Shown here in pieces: positions 31,787 to 42,339 of a DNA stretch of 64,000 nt (position 1 is its first letter; every line of letters starts with the position of its first letter). The notes below the pieces were generated by a model, which had not been told where the DNA came from, made no database searches, and was given only the letters and a program-made list of their open reading frames with translations. Source of the stretch: Durusdinium trenchii (lineage: Eukaryota; Sar; Dinophyceae; Suessiales; Symbiodiniaceae); contig CAXAMN010003781.1 of assembly GCA_963970005.1 (NCBI GenBank), forward strand, positions 170,200 to 234,199, given 5' to 3'. The translations under genes and the position numbers were made by a program.

Positions 31787-34681
31787 ATGGAGGGCCAGAC
31801 CGCCGAGACGGCGTTTGAAGGTCGAGACCCTGTCAGAATTCACGAGGAGCATCATCTTTTTGGAGTTCCTGCAATTGGGGAGTGTGATGTCGAGCCTGGG
31901 GACAATGCTCTCTTTGCTTCATCGAAGGTTCCCCATACATTCACTTTTTGGGACTGGTGTGCTACGTTGACACGAAATGTCTTGAGATCTCGCACGCCCT
32001 TCTCAGCCTTTTTGTCATTTTCTCTCAAGTTGCCTCGGAGATCTACCTCTTCTTCGACGCCGCAGCTCTTCCCTGTCCCAGTGCCGCATCCAGGCATTTT
32101 CGACAGGATGCCGTCAGGACTCTCACTCCGATCGAGGAGGAGGATTTTGTTGAAGAGAGCTCTGCATGTTATTTGTATGGCCCTGAACTTCCTCCACGAT
32201 GGAATGAAAGCCTTCCCGAGTGAGTGCTTGCTGACGAGATGCCCTACCTCTGCTCATCGCAGTATTTACAAGAAGATCATGGGCATTTTGGCTGCGGATG
32301 GCCCTGGCTGTGGCCCTATTCATGTTCTGGCCAGTGGCCGTCGTTTTCCCCAATTACTTGCACGTCTTGGAGAACTTTCAAGTGTGGTGACGAAGCTGGG
32401 AGCATGTGGCCCCTATGCACGCAACTTTCAAGGGCATGAAGTGCCGCTGGATTCAGACGCTTTACCTGAGCTCAGGCCCTATCGCGCACTAGATGCCTCA
32501 CGTCTAAAGCTCTCAGGCAGAGGTCTTTTTGATGCCACTGACTTCCTTGTTGACAACCTATGTATGGCCTACAGGTGTCCTGCATTGCTTGCTACAGAAC
32601 GCATTCCTCCTGCAGGTGCTTGGCCTGGCACCACAGATGATCCGCAAGAGGTTGAACGTTTAGCAAAGATCTGGGATGTGCAGGGCCTCCTTGTGATCCA
32701 CCGAGAGCCTCAGAAGCCTTTTTGGTTGACTCGTGTTTTCAACAACTACAAGGACTTTGACACCGACCGGCAGATTGGTGATAGGAGAGGGCGGAACTTC
32801 TCTGAGAACAGGCTGTCAGGGCCGTCCTCTATGCTGCCGAGCGGGTCTGATCTTACTGACCTTTTGTTGGTTGATCCGAGAAGACAGTGCATCAGGATTT
32901 ATTGTACTGACAGGAAGGACTTCTACCACCAGTTCAAGGTCAGCTACGACAAGGCAGTTGCAAACTCTGTTGGGCCTCCTTTGTCCCTGGACTCTTTAGC
33001 CGGTTGCAAGGCCTATTTGGACTTTCAATGCCGAGAAGCTCAAGCAAAGGTCGCTGGCAAAAGGAGAGAACTCCGTGGTGACATGTTGCATTCGAACGGC
33101 TGGCTTACTGATTCGGGTGAAGACAAACCGGGCTTGCTGGCTGGTGAGTGCTTTGTCTCTTTTGGAGCCCTTTTTCAAGGGGACCGTGGGGGTGTCGAGT
33201 TTGCTACTCAAGCGCACGAGAACCTGCTGAAGTCCGCTGGGCTGCTTGCAGATGACTCGAGGCTCCAGGCTCATATTCCTTTTTCTGGAGGGCCACTGCT
33301 TGAAGGCCTTGTCATCGATGACTATTTTGCCCTTTCCGTTGAGGACCGCAAGGCACCAGCAGAGGAGAGCAAGGCTGCTCTGTGTTTTGGGAGTAGCAAA
33401 GCTGTCTATGGCCGCTATGATATCCTGGGCTCCCCTCAGAAGGATGTCGTTGGAGAGGTGAGGAGTAAAGTGATTGGTGCTGAGATTAACTCTGGTCCAT
33501 CTGCTGCAACACAGGGCGTCGCGACTTGTGGAGCACCGATTGCAAAGAGGTTAGCTTTGAGTGTCACATCTTTGCAACTGGCGCAGCTGGCTTATACTTC
33601 TGACGCTCTTCACCTTTGCTTACTTGGAGCCTGGACATCTATCATGCTATACCGACGGCCGTTGATGGGGATTTTCTCCGCTGCCCATGGTGTCGTTCAG
33701 GCTGATGAAGTAGACAGCGCCCATCCGAGGTTGGTGCCTTTGTCGAGGAAGGTTGCAAATGAGTTTGTGATCGCTTCAGTGCTTGCACCTTTGGCTGTCT
33801 CTGATTTAGCAGCTCGTTTTGAGGACAAGATCTACTCCACTGATGCCTCCGATAGCCGTGGGGCCATCACCTCTGCTCCCCTTGATCCTGTCCACGTGGG
33901 GCACCTCTGGAGGGCTTGCAAGTCGAAGGGGGCTTATAGCAGGTTGAAGACACCGCTGGAGATGGTCCTATTACGTCTTGGCGTTTCGGAGGAGGGCATT
34001 GAGGAGGATGACTGCAGTGGAGACCTCGCATATGGAAAGCCCTCTTTGGAGAGGCCCTTGGCCTTTGAGTATGATTTCATCGAGGTCTATGCAGGTTCGG
34101 CAAGGGTGTCTGAGGCAGCTATGCAGTTGGGCCTTGTCGTTGGTCCTCCTATAGACATCTCCTACAGTGGGGAGCTTGATCTTTGCCTCCCACGAGTGTT
34201 GGAATGGATCACCTACATGCTCGCCAACTACCAGCTCAAGAGTGTGATGGTAGAGCCAGTCTGCACATCCTTCTCTTTGATGAGGAGGCCGCCCCTGAGG
34301 TCGAAAGAGGTTCCATATGGTTTCGATCTCGGCTGTCCTCAGACGAGGGTTGGGAACCAGCTTGCACTACGGGCTTTGGCTATTCTTTCGCTTTGCCATC
34401 GGCTTTTCCTCCCTGGTCTTTTGGAGCAGCCTTGGATGGGCATGATGAGGTATCTCGCCCCTTGGGTCTCCTTGGAGAAGAAGGCTGATGTCAGTGTCAA
34501 GAGATGTGACTCTTGCGCCTACGGATCACCACATCTCAAGAGTTTTCGAATGATGGCGGTCCACATGGATATTTCAAGACTGACTCGGAGATGCACCAGG
34601 GATCATGACCATGTGATCGTTGAGGGCAAGTACACGAAGGCTTCAGAGAAGCCTTCATTGCAGAGAAGCTTGAGTCCCTGA
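31787..34681 (+). CDS. Reverse transcriptase and methyltransferase-like polyprotein of the DIRS-like element
   Basis: The frame is open from 31151, but its first 200 codons overlap the gag reading, so I place the start at ATG 31787. Reverse transcriptase motifs: TDRKDFYHQF (motif A, about 32910), QGDRGGVEFA (motif B, about 33178) and VIDDYFAL (motif C, about 33310). The C-terminal domain carries FIEVYAGSARVSEAA (AdoMet-binding type, about 34077) and EPVCTSFSLMRRP (about 34253). The latter resembles motif IV of C5 cytosine methyltransferases, with PVC for the usual PPC; the cysteine is kept. The frame ends at 34679-34681, and the RNase H reading continues in another frame from about 34645. Confidence 0.8.
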   Translation: MEGQTAETAFEGRDPVRIHEEHHLFGVPAIGECDVEPGDNALFASSKVPHTFTFWDWCATLTRNVLRSRTPFSAFLSFSLKLPRRSTSSSTPQLFPVPVPHPGIFDRMPSGLSLRSRRRILLKRALHVICMALNFLHDGMKAFPSECLLTRCPTSAHRSIYKKIMGILAADGPGCGPIHVLASGRRFPQLLARLGELSSVVTKLGACGPYARNFQGHEVPLDSDALPELRPYRALDASRLKLSGRGLFDATDFLVDNLCMAYRCPALLATERIPPAGAWPGTTDDPQEVERLAKIWDVQGLLVIHREPQKPFWLTRVFNNYKDFDTDRQIGDRRGRNFSENRLSGPSSMLPSGSDLTDLLLVDPRRQCIRIYCTDRKDFYHQFKVSYDKAVANSVGPPLSLDSLAGCKAYLDFQCREAQAKVAGKRRELRGDMLHSNGWLTDSGEDKPGLLAGECFVSFGALFQGDRGGVEFATQAHENLLKSAGLLADDSRLQAHIPFSGGPLLEGLVIDDYFALSVEDRKAPAEESKAALCFGSSKAVYGRYDILGSPQKDVVGEVRSKVIGAEINSGPSAATQGVATCGAPIAKRLALSVTSLQLAQLAYTSDALHLCLLGAWTSIMLYRRPLMGIFSAAHGVVQADEVDSAHPRLVPLSRKVANEFVIASVLAPLAVSDLAARFEDKIYSTDASDSRGAITSAPLDPVHVGHLWRACKSKGAYSRLKTPLEMVLLRLGVSEEGIEEDDCSGDLAYGKPSLERPLAFEYDFIEVYAGSARVSEAAMQLGLVVGPPIDISYSGELDLCLPRVLEWITYMLANYQLKSVMVEPVCTSFSLMRRPPLRSKEVPYGFDLGCPQTRVGNQLALRALAILSLCHRLFLPGLLEQPWMGMMRYLAPWVSLEKKADVSVKRCDSCAYGSPHLKSFRMMAVHMDISRLTRRCTRDHDHVIVEGKYTKASEKPSLQRSLSP

Positions 34682-35409
34682 AGGTGAAGGGGCTTGAGAA
34701 CCAGTTCACAAACATGTGTGCGATCGCATTGCCTTGGAAGGAGGAGGACAGTTGGGACTTTGCAAGACAGAGGCACATCAATCTGCTGGAGATGTCTTCG
34801 CTCCTGAGGTTGGCAGAGAAGAAAGCACGATCCCCGTCTGCTACTCGGGTTGTCAACCTGGTCGATTCCAATGTCATCAGATGTGCAGCATCTAAGGGTC
34901 GCTCGTCTTCTTTAGCTCTGGCTACATTGCTCTACAGATACAATGCAGTTTGCTTGGCTGGAGGGCTGTACTTCACGCTTCCTTATGTCCCCACAAGGCT
35001 CAACACTTCTGACGACCCTACCAGAGATCGTGCAGTCAGGCAATCGACCTCTTCCATTGGCATTGCATCGGCTTCCTCAGATCAGGCTAGAGCCCTCCTT
35101 TCCCTGCCTCCACTTCGTCGCTGGGCCTCGAATTGGGTCCGTGTCACGCTTGGACTTTATGGATTTGGACTTTTGGATTTCCGCCATCATGGGTGTCGTC
35201 ATCATGCAATTGAATGGACTTCGCTTGGTGTCAGCTCGCCTACGGGCATCGCCATCGTCTCAATGGATTTGAGCACTGTATCGATTTCGATGCTACTCTT
35301 GGCTTCCCTGGGGAAGGCCCTCTTTGGCTGCCTTGTGGCTCTGCACCTTCCTGTCTCCTCTGGCATGCTTTTCTTCTCTCCTCTCTCCTCCTCGGCGGAC
35401 CTAGGTTAG
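34660..35409 (+). CDS. RNase H domain of the DIRS-like element
   Basis: Signatures are INLLEMSSLLRL (about 34780), VDSNVIRCAASKGRSS (about 34862) and an RLNTSDDPTRDRAV end (about 35000-35033). This matches the RNase H of DIRS-type elements, which degrades the RNA strand of the hybrid. The reading IAEKLESLKVKGL begins upstream of 34684 in this frame, so a frame change from the methyltransferase part lies near 34640. From about 35214 the family reading moves to the frame of the tyrosine recombinase. Confidence 0.75.
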   Translation, partial: AEKLESLKVKGLENQFTNMCAIALPWKEEDSWDFARQRHINLLEMSSLLRLAEKKARSPSATRVVNLVDSNVIRCAASKGRSSSLALATLLYRYNAVCLAGGLYFTLPYVPTRLNTSDDPTRDRAVRQSTSSIGIASASSDQARALLSLPPLRRWASNWVRVTLGLYGFGLLDFRHHGCRHHAIEWTSLGVSSPTGIAIVSMDLSTVSISMLLLASLGKALFGCLVALHLPVSSGMLFFSPLSSSADLG

Positions 35410-36506
35410 TCGGGGCGATGGATAGCCATGGTGCTTTTGGGCCGAACACGCCTGGAGACTTTAGAAGAGCTCAAGCTAGGCTGAACAGAGCTCCGCTGCC
35501 AAAAGGTCGACCCGTGACAGACCTGACTGCCAAGAACAGGGAGAAGCTGCTGAACGCCTTCATAGAGTGGTGTGAATTTGCTGGTTTCCGGATGCAGCCG
35601 ATTTTTGCAAATCCAGTTCAGAACGTTGAGAGGATCAACGAGATTCTGCTTGCTTATGGAAGACGGCTCTATGAGGCCGGCAAGACATATTCACACTATG
35701 TTGAAACCATCAACAGTGTTGCCAGTTTCAAACCTATTCTGAGGAGACAGCTTCAGGCTGCATGGGACATGGCGTTTAGTTGGGTTCGTGAAGAAAAACC
35801 TGTACACCATATAGCGATGCCTTTTCAAGTATTATTGGCGATGCTGACCATCGCGCTTTCGTGGGGGTGGTTAAATGTTGCTGGGCTGTTGGCTCTTGGC
35901 TGGGGGTCGCTCCTTAGAACCAGTGAGATGACTCATGCCCTGCGAAGTGACCTTTTGTTACCAAGTGACACATTTTTCACAAACAAATTTGCACTATTGG
36001 CCCTGCGCGAACCGAAGACGAGATTTGTTTCAGCACGCCACCAATCGGCAAAGTTGGACATCCCGGACCTTTTATCTCTTGTTGAGACAGCTTTCCATCA
36101 TCTTGAGGGCCACCAACGTTTGTGGCCTTTTTCAGACCAAACATTGAGACACAGATTTTCTGACATCCTGAAGGTGCTTCATTTGGACTCAGCATCGCTC
36201 AAGTGCTCCAAGACGCTTGATTTGGGATCGTTGAGGCCAGGTGGAGCGACATGGATGATGCAAACCTGTGAAGACAGTGAACTTGTTCGCCGTCGTGGGA
36301 GGTGGTTGAACCAGAGGGTGATGGAAATATATATTCAAGAGATTTCCAGTATGCAGCTGCTTTTGTATTTGTCTAAGAGCCAAAGGGACTTGATCTTTAG
36401 CATTGCAGCTTCATTCCCAAAGGTCCTGGCGAAGATCACTTGTTTTCAAAAGGCCAATATCCCTACAAAAGCGTGGTTCGCCCTGCTCAGGAGCTCGGAG
36501 CCTTGA
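35214..36506 (+). CDS. Tyrosine recombinase of the DIRS-like element
   Basis: This enzyme integrates the element through a covalent tyrosine-DNA link. A possible own start is ATG 35418; the frame is open from 35214. The N-terminal helical domain holds IEWCEFAGF and YGRRLYEAGKTYSHYVETIN. Catalytic-type positions are Arg in LLRTSEM (about 35915), Lys in LREPKTRF (about 36005), Arg in GSLRPGGATW (about 36230), RRRGRW (about 36288) and Tyr in MEIYIQE (about 36322). The usual HxxR appears as LRPG, a change common in this group. Length (about 360-430 residues) fits. Confidence 0.85.
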   Translation: MDFAWCQLAYGHRHRLNGFEHCIDFDATLGFPGEGPLWLPCGSAPSCLLWHAFLLSSLLLGGPRLVGAMDSHGAFGPNTPGDFRRAQARLNRAPLPKGRPVTDLTAKNREKLLNAFIEWCEFAGFRMQPIFANPVQNVERINEILLAYGRRLYEAGKTYSHYVETINSVASFKPILRRQLQAAWDMAFSWVREEKPVHHIAMPFQVLLAMLTIALSWGWLNVAGLLALGWGSLLRTSEMTHALRSDLLLPSDTFFTNKFALLALREPKTRFVSARHQSAKLDIPDLLSLVETAFHHLEGHQRLWPFSDQTLRHRFSDILKVLHLDSASLKCSKTLDLGSLRPGGATWMMQTCEDSELVRRRGRWLNQRVMEIYIQEISSMQLLLYLSKSQRDLIFSIAASFPKVLAKITCFQKANIPTKAWFALLRSSEP

Positions 36507-36610
36507 GGCTGGAAAGATGGGCATTTTGGAAGGTGAGCTTGAAGTGGAAAAGGTGGGCTAAAGCCATGCGGCTACTCACCGTGGAACACCACAAGCACTG
36601 AGAGAAAAGG

Positions 36611-36620
36611 NNNNNNNNNN
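36611..36620. other. Assembly gap of 10 N
   Basis: Ten N separate the tail of the DIRS-like element from a TA repeat. The real gap length is unknown, and the element's 3' terminus may be missing. Confidence 0.99.
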
Positions 36621-36751
36621 TATATATATATATATGTTTAATACTGCTTATTTTTGTTTTATCCTATTATTGGTTTACCAAATTTGATCTAGAGAATAGT
36701 TATTTTGATCCTTTAGTCTTTAAGGCATCTCGACTGACACAACCTCACCAG

Positions 36752-39700
36752 GAGTTCTGGTCCTACAGCGGCCACTTGGGCCAGACCAAGGCAGTGGTGA
36801 ACTCAAGTTCTCGAGCGGCTCCACGGGCTGCACCACAGCGGGAGAGATGGATCCTCACAGATGGTGGGATGCCCTGTCAACTGCCATTTTGGCACGAAGG
36901 CCACAAGTACGAGAGCCTAGGCTTGCAAGATCCGTTTGGTTTACCCCAATCTGCCAGTCGAAGCTGGGTCAGTTTCATGTCTGTTGGCTTCGGTGAGTTT
37001 TCAGGAGACTCCTATGATTTTAAGAGCTAGGGCGGATTTGCAGTTCACCCAGGACGTGCCATCCTGATGGCTGGTGTTGTTTGGACCCGGATTGCTCTCG
37101 CACATCGGGTTGCTCCAAGTCATCCGAGATGCCACTGCAGCGAGCACGAGACCCAGTGAGGAGTTCTTGCAAGTTGAAGGCGCTTGGACAGGAATTTCTT
37201 TGGGACCCGGAGGGGCCATCAGGTGACATCAACTTGATGTTCTTTTTGTTGCAGGCAGATGCGCCAGGATGGGAAGACCAAGACCTGGAACCACTGGTCG
37301 AGCTTTCCCAAAGCTTGGAGTTCAGGCTGGTCCTCATGAGCTACAAGAGCTCTTCTGAGGAGATCCAGAGCCTCATGCTCAGAACTCACGAGCAGCTCGG
37401 CAGACTGGCCACAGCCGGCACAGCTTTTAACATGGAGCGAGTGAGGCGGAGTTTCGTCTTGGCCACGCAGCCAGCATGGCAAATTTCGTTCGATTCATGC
37501 TGGCTACCATCTGTGACGCACGCATGGTCCAAACATGTGAGCGTGCTACGGGCCTTTAGCGCCAAAGATGACCCCATCGTCCTGGAACGCACCCAGACGA
37601 TTCGGGGGGATTGGGCATTGCGAGCCAGCGATAAGGACGGGAGCAAAGCAGTTGTGGGGTCTAGAGTTGGTTTGATTTTCCTTTCCACCTTGTCACCCTT
37701 TCCAAAAAGATCCTCTATAGCAGCATGACATTGAAGCTAGAGGCTAGGCATGGCCAGGAAGTACTAGGCGGCTAGGACCGGCTAGGACGTTCGAGCCAGT
37801 AAAAGCCGTGAGGAGTTGTCACTACCTCTCCGTTGGGCGGGCTATTTATGTGATGAGAATGAGAAGGTCCAGGAAGAGGCCTCTTGGCCGGCACCTTTGC
37901 TTGACCTCACGGGTGCCGTGGCGTTGGTCGCCCGGGGTACCTGCTCTCACTATCACAAGGCGCGGGCGGCCAAGGAGCTCGGTGCATCTGGAGTGGTGAT
38001 CTTCAGTCAAAATGAGGTGCCGGTGGCCATGAGTTGTGCTGCTCCAGATCCTTGCAAAGATGGCTTGGACATTCCAGTGGTGATGACGACCAGGTCAGTG
38101 GGGGAAACCCTGCTGGAGGAGATGTTTAACAGCTCCAGTGGCTCCTTGGTCATGGCAAGCCTGGCTTCTCAAAGTGAGGGGCCGAACATGGTGGGCGTTT
38201 TGGGACATTCAGGTGGGCTATGGTACAACTCTCCCATTGGTCCATCCCAACTGGCTGACGAACTAAGAGGCATGGAATACAGGAGGCAGCTGCTACAGCG
38301 CCAGGAAGATCTCGCGAAAGCCTCATCCTCCGAAGTGCTCCGAGTTGATGTGTTTCTCAGTTCCACATCCAGAAAGCGTGCAGAGCGTTTACCGTTTACC
38401 TATTATCAGTGGTCAAACGTTTCTTCTTTCATTTTCTTTCTGTTTGCCAACGGAGGTTGGTTGGCTGGTGGGATCCTTCACAGATTGAAATGTGCAATCC
38501 GACAGTCAGTTTCAAAGTACTAAGCGCACAGCGTGGCTTCTTTGAGGTTTCAGCGCGAGCCTTTTCCTGGCGGACTGGCGGCCAAGTGGACAGCCCAGCA
38601 GGCCAAACTGGTAAGGGAGGGCGGCTTCACAGACCTAGCGATTGAGCTGAGGCTGGAGTGCGATGATCACTTGGACGACAACTGCCCACCCTGGGTTCAC
38701 TGGAATTTGCCGAATGTAGAGCCTCCAAGTCCTTCCTTTCACCGAAAGGTTACAGAAGGTGGAGACAAACTAGCCCATTATATTCCATGATAAAACGTTG
38801 TCAGAACTGCTTGGGATTGGAGGCTCTGTTTTACTTTCCTCTAGAACTTGAAGCAAGAATCTTAGACTTTGAGTATCTGAAGCCTGCATACCATCTGCCA
38901 TCAGTGGGACATCTCAGGATCATGAGCTGAACTTGTACCTTTGCTTGGCCACCGCTAGCGACGAGGAGGAGGGCCGTTGCCACGACCGGCGGACCTCGCT
39001 GGCTCGTTGGGTGACGCCCTACGGCCGCGAGGCGCATTGGTTCAGTGAGGCCAAAGCGGGAGTTGCCTTGCTGAGCTCAGAAGAAGCGATGGATGGCTTA
39101 GGACTGGAAGTTGGGGAGTGAAGAGGGGCTGGAAGGTGGATGGGGAGATGGGAGGAACCTGGTCAAGTGAGACGTGAGGGTCAGCGTGAGGTGATAGGAG
39201 ATACTGTAGGACTTTCACCTTGTCCTTTGACGCATTTTGGTTTGAGAATCTTGCGAAGAACTCAGGATCATTGGAGGCAGAGGCTTGCTGTGAGGAGTTG
39301 GGCCCAAGCACATTGCTTCTAGTAGTGATCAACTAGAACTAGACTAGAAAGACTCATAGTGGCATAGCACACAGTGATAGTGGGAAGGGTCAGGTCGTGG
39401 CAGGGTGGGATCTGACCTGGATCGTTCACGAAAACATTCACGCAGGATCCAGGAGGCTCCCAACTCGGCCCGCCGTCCGAAGGAACTTTGCACCTTCATA
39501 CTTGGCAGCACTACACCGTGTCGCTGGTCTTTTGGTTCCGGCGCTCTCCAGATCATGCCCTGCTGCCCTTCCGTCAGATCGCACTGTGGGGAGCTTCAAC
39601 CCCCTTCGATTTGGGCTACAACCCATCGCAACGGCCGAGGAGCTTTGAGGTCCCTTTGGCCACCCGGCAGGTCGTGCTGAGCGCCCTGATCACAGGCCAT

Positions 39701-40830
39701 GGCTGGGGTGTTGATGAGGAGAACTGCGCAGAGTTCTGCGAGCATTCGCACCACTTTGCCATCAATGGTATGGGAGGCCCGCTGCTCACCAAGTTGCATC
39801 CCACTGCTGGCAATGAGGATGGATGCAAGACGCAGGTGCTGGAAGGTGCCCTTCTCGAGAGGAGAGAGTCGGACTTGCTAGTAACTTCTTGAATTGCATG
39901 CAAAACACTTGTGGTCTTCTTGTGCTCAAGTAGCAATTCACTTTCATGAACGCAGGTCTCAACAACAGCATAGTGTGTATTAGTCAGTCTCTAGAAAGGT
40001 GTACAGGCGCAGGTGTGCCCTAAAACATTGGGATCTCTATGGGGTAATCAATGGTAATCATATATTCCCCCAAAAGCATTCTTACTAGAATAACATTGGC
40101 AATTTGGTCAGGTTCTTCCGCCAATGGTTCCGCTTGTTGCATCGCGACTCAGGCGTGGTGCCCAACCAATACGGGACCTGGCCCTTTGGCCGCGCCGGCT
40201 GGTGCCCAGGGCAGCAGGTGAACTGGTGGGAGGTGGATGTGACTCATTGGCTGCAATCAGAGACCAACACCATCACGTACAAGGCGTGGGGAGTTGGGGA
40301 GAGGGTCCTTTGAGCCCTTGGGCCCTTGGGTTTATTTTCTTCAAGACTCCACTAGGCTCAAATCCCAAGTGGCGCTGAAGTTTGGGGTTGTGGCCAGGCA
40401 TTCGTGTCCAATCGAGCCTTGTACTCTCAAAAGATCATTAGAAGCGGAACTTGGAACTTTGTGTGCGTTTGTGGAAGAATTTCCGGAGCCTTAAGTGGTC
40501 CAGACCCTTAAGTGGACACAGTTCTGAGGGTCCAGATTTCTGGAGGGTGCCACCCCTAGATCCCTAGTATCCAAGGTCCAGGGAGTGTCTGGGAACTGTG
40601 AGAGGCTGGGACCGGTGAGGCTGGTGAGGTCGGAAACCCGTTGCTTGAGACCCCGCAGGCTCTCTTCAATGGAACTGACTACGATCCGGAACCAATTCAA
40701 GGGGATTCCTTGGGCTTTCCGGCGGAAATCCATGTCGCGGCAGTTTTAACCTTTTACACGGATGACGGGTCTGCTCGCAAGCAGCCGGTCAACCTTCTTC
40801 TGGAAGATTCGAGACGTTTAGTTTTCCCCT
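36752..40830 (+). CDS. PA-domain and PNGase F-like glycosidase protein, many exons
   Basis: PNGase F-type enzymes remove N-glycans from glycoproteins. Likely exons are 36752 to about 36931, 37255 to about 37650, about 37820-38370, about 38535-38720, about 38922-39050, about 39490-39835, 40112 to about 40290 and about 40661-40830. The PA domain lies at about 37890-38120 (VALVARGTCSHYHKARAA). PNGase-like signatures are DHELNLYLCLAT, LARWVTPYGREAHW, FHLHTWQHYTVSLVFW-like (about 39485), ALITGHGWGVDEENCAEFCE (39681), HHFAINGM, GVVPNQYGTWPFGRAGWCPG (about 40155) and ALFNGTDYDPEP (about 40660). The cysteine and histidine pattern of the C-terminal domain is intact. The upstream exons (36752-37650) fit the same gene by order only. 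A secreted or lysosome-type location is inference; the start is not found. Confidence 0.78.
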
Positions 40831-41336
40831 GACTTTTCGGGACGAAGGACCGACCCCGAGTCCACATGAACAGGCGGCGTGATGCATGCGGGACACATGG
40901 GCCCGAGTGCCAATCTGTTCAGTTCGCCTTTCAATTCAGACCTAGTCAATTCAGCAAGCCATAGGCACGCAGTGCAATCATAGGGGCAGTCTGTATAGCT
41001 TACAGGCTGTTGATGTGGAGAAGCGGCGGCGTTGGAGTCAAAGCCGTAGAATTGGTCAGCCTGATGAATAGGTGGGCTGAGCCAAGTCATACCAAAAAGA
41101 CAAAGCTTCAAGAAGTTCCATCCGCTGTGAGGACCGGCTTCCTCAATAGGTAGGCTTCCTCATCCATACTCAAAAGGCTGCATCACGGTTTCCGTGTCCT
41201 CCACACACACCTAGGGACTGTTATAAATTATATATAAATATCTTATAATTCATGATTTCTAGTCAACAGAACGGACACTGTTCGGTTGGATAATGTATGC
41301 TTTTCAGATGGACAGGTGCATGTGAGACGGTGACAT
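40831..41336. other. Stretch without recognised gene
   Basis: No exon is recognised between the PNGase-like gene and the TPR exons. An AT-rich patch lies at 41220-41260. Confidence 0.4.
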
Positions 41337-42126
41337 CCACCGCAGTTCACCGGTCGTTTCGCCTTGAGGCCGCTTTGGGAGACTTCAATGAAGTCTTGCG
41401 CCTCAAGTGGGGTCCCCCGGTGGGAGGGAAAAGGAGGGAAACAGGGCGCTGTAAGCGCCTGAAAACCATTGAGCACACCGAAGGATTTCAGTGGTTCAAG
41501 CCGGAGGAACTATGTGTTAGACACTTGGAAGTGCAGGCTTGAACCTCATGGACGACTCGTTTCCTGTTTTAACTGGATTTGCTCCACTTCCATGTTGGTT
41601 GAAGAAGGGGTGCGCCACGGTGAGCCCAATTCAAGAGAGTCCCGAAGATCCAGAACAAAACAACACACTTCCACAGACCCTTCTGTTTTCAGAGGACCTT
41701 CCCTGTACAACCTCCTGGTCTGTGGGATTTGTTCCCAATATCTCCCAATTGGACTTGCAGATCCCGTCCACCTTTGTTCCTGTTCCCGAGTCCACGCCAC
41801 ACAGCGGCGCTGGCCAGCCGTGGAGCCGTGAGGCCAGGCCCATACGGTTTGCACGGGAGAGCTGAAAGAAAGCAGTCAAATGCTGTCAACATAGCAGAGA
41901 GAGAGAGAGTTGATGCAGGAACCTCCGATGGTGGACTCTTGTTCATCTTTATTTTTCAACGATAGACTCTAGCTGTACGGCCGCACGACCGAAGACTTGA
42001 TGGAACAACATCTGCATGAGGCGAGCTTTGAAACAGTACCAGGATGCCATTGCTGACTACAATCTTGCGCTCGTGGCGGGCCAAGGTGGCAGTGAAACTC
42101 CCCCAAAAAAGAGTCCATCTATATAG
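41337..42126 (+). CDS. TPR-repeat protein fragment, at least two exons
   Basis: The exon near 41365-41407 reads EAALGDFNEVLRLK. A second exon, after an ATGAG acceptor at about 42020, reads ALKQYQDAIADYNLALVAGQ and stays open to TAG 42124-42126. Both match helix A/B of tetratricopeptide repeats, which serve protein-protein binding. Upstream and downstream exons are not found. The partners and role are unknown. The gene could be short or partly lost between its two neighbours. Confidence 0.55.
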
Positions 42127-42237
42127 TAATAGTAGCTTCTTGTTCCTAGTAGCGATGCCCTTTGCTCCTAGTAGCGTCCTTTGCTCCTAGTAGTAAGGCC
42201 AGGAGCCCCGTTCGTAGCGTTCTTGTTCCTAGTTCGA
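42124..42237. repeat. CTACTAGGAGC-family repeat (reverse orientation)
   Basis: CTCCTAGTAGCG / TTCCTAGTAGCGATGCC units are repeated about five times. The array ends about 100 bases before the bioB start codon at 42340. Confidence 0.85.
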
Positions 42238-42339
42238 TTTTGCTTTGCTTTCAGATGTTTGGGGCGCGCCGAGCATCGGCGCAGAGGGCTTCGGCAGAGC
42301 ATCGGCCCAAAGGCTTCACGGCCCTCGCTCCGACGCGTC

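Larger units (their letters stand above)
29261..36506 (+). mobile_element. DIRS-like tyrosine-recombinase retrotransposon
   Basis: The order is small membrane ORF, ORF1, gag-like, reverse transcriptase, methyltransferase-like domain, RNase H and tyrosine recombinase. This is the layout of DIRS-type elements, which integrate through a tyrosine recombinase instead of a DDE integrase. The coordinates cover the coding part; the ends are not resolved, and the 3' end may be lost in or near the 10-base gap at 36611. Several frames are broken, so this copy is probably inactive. Confidence 0.85.
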
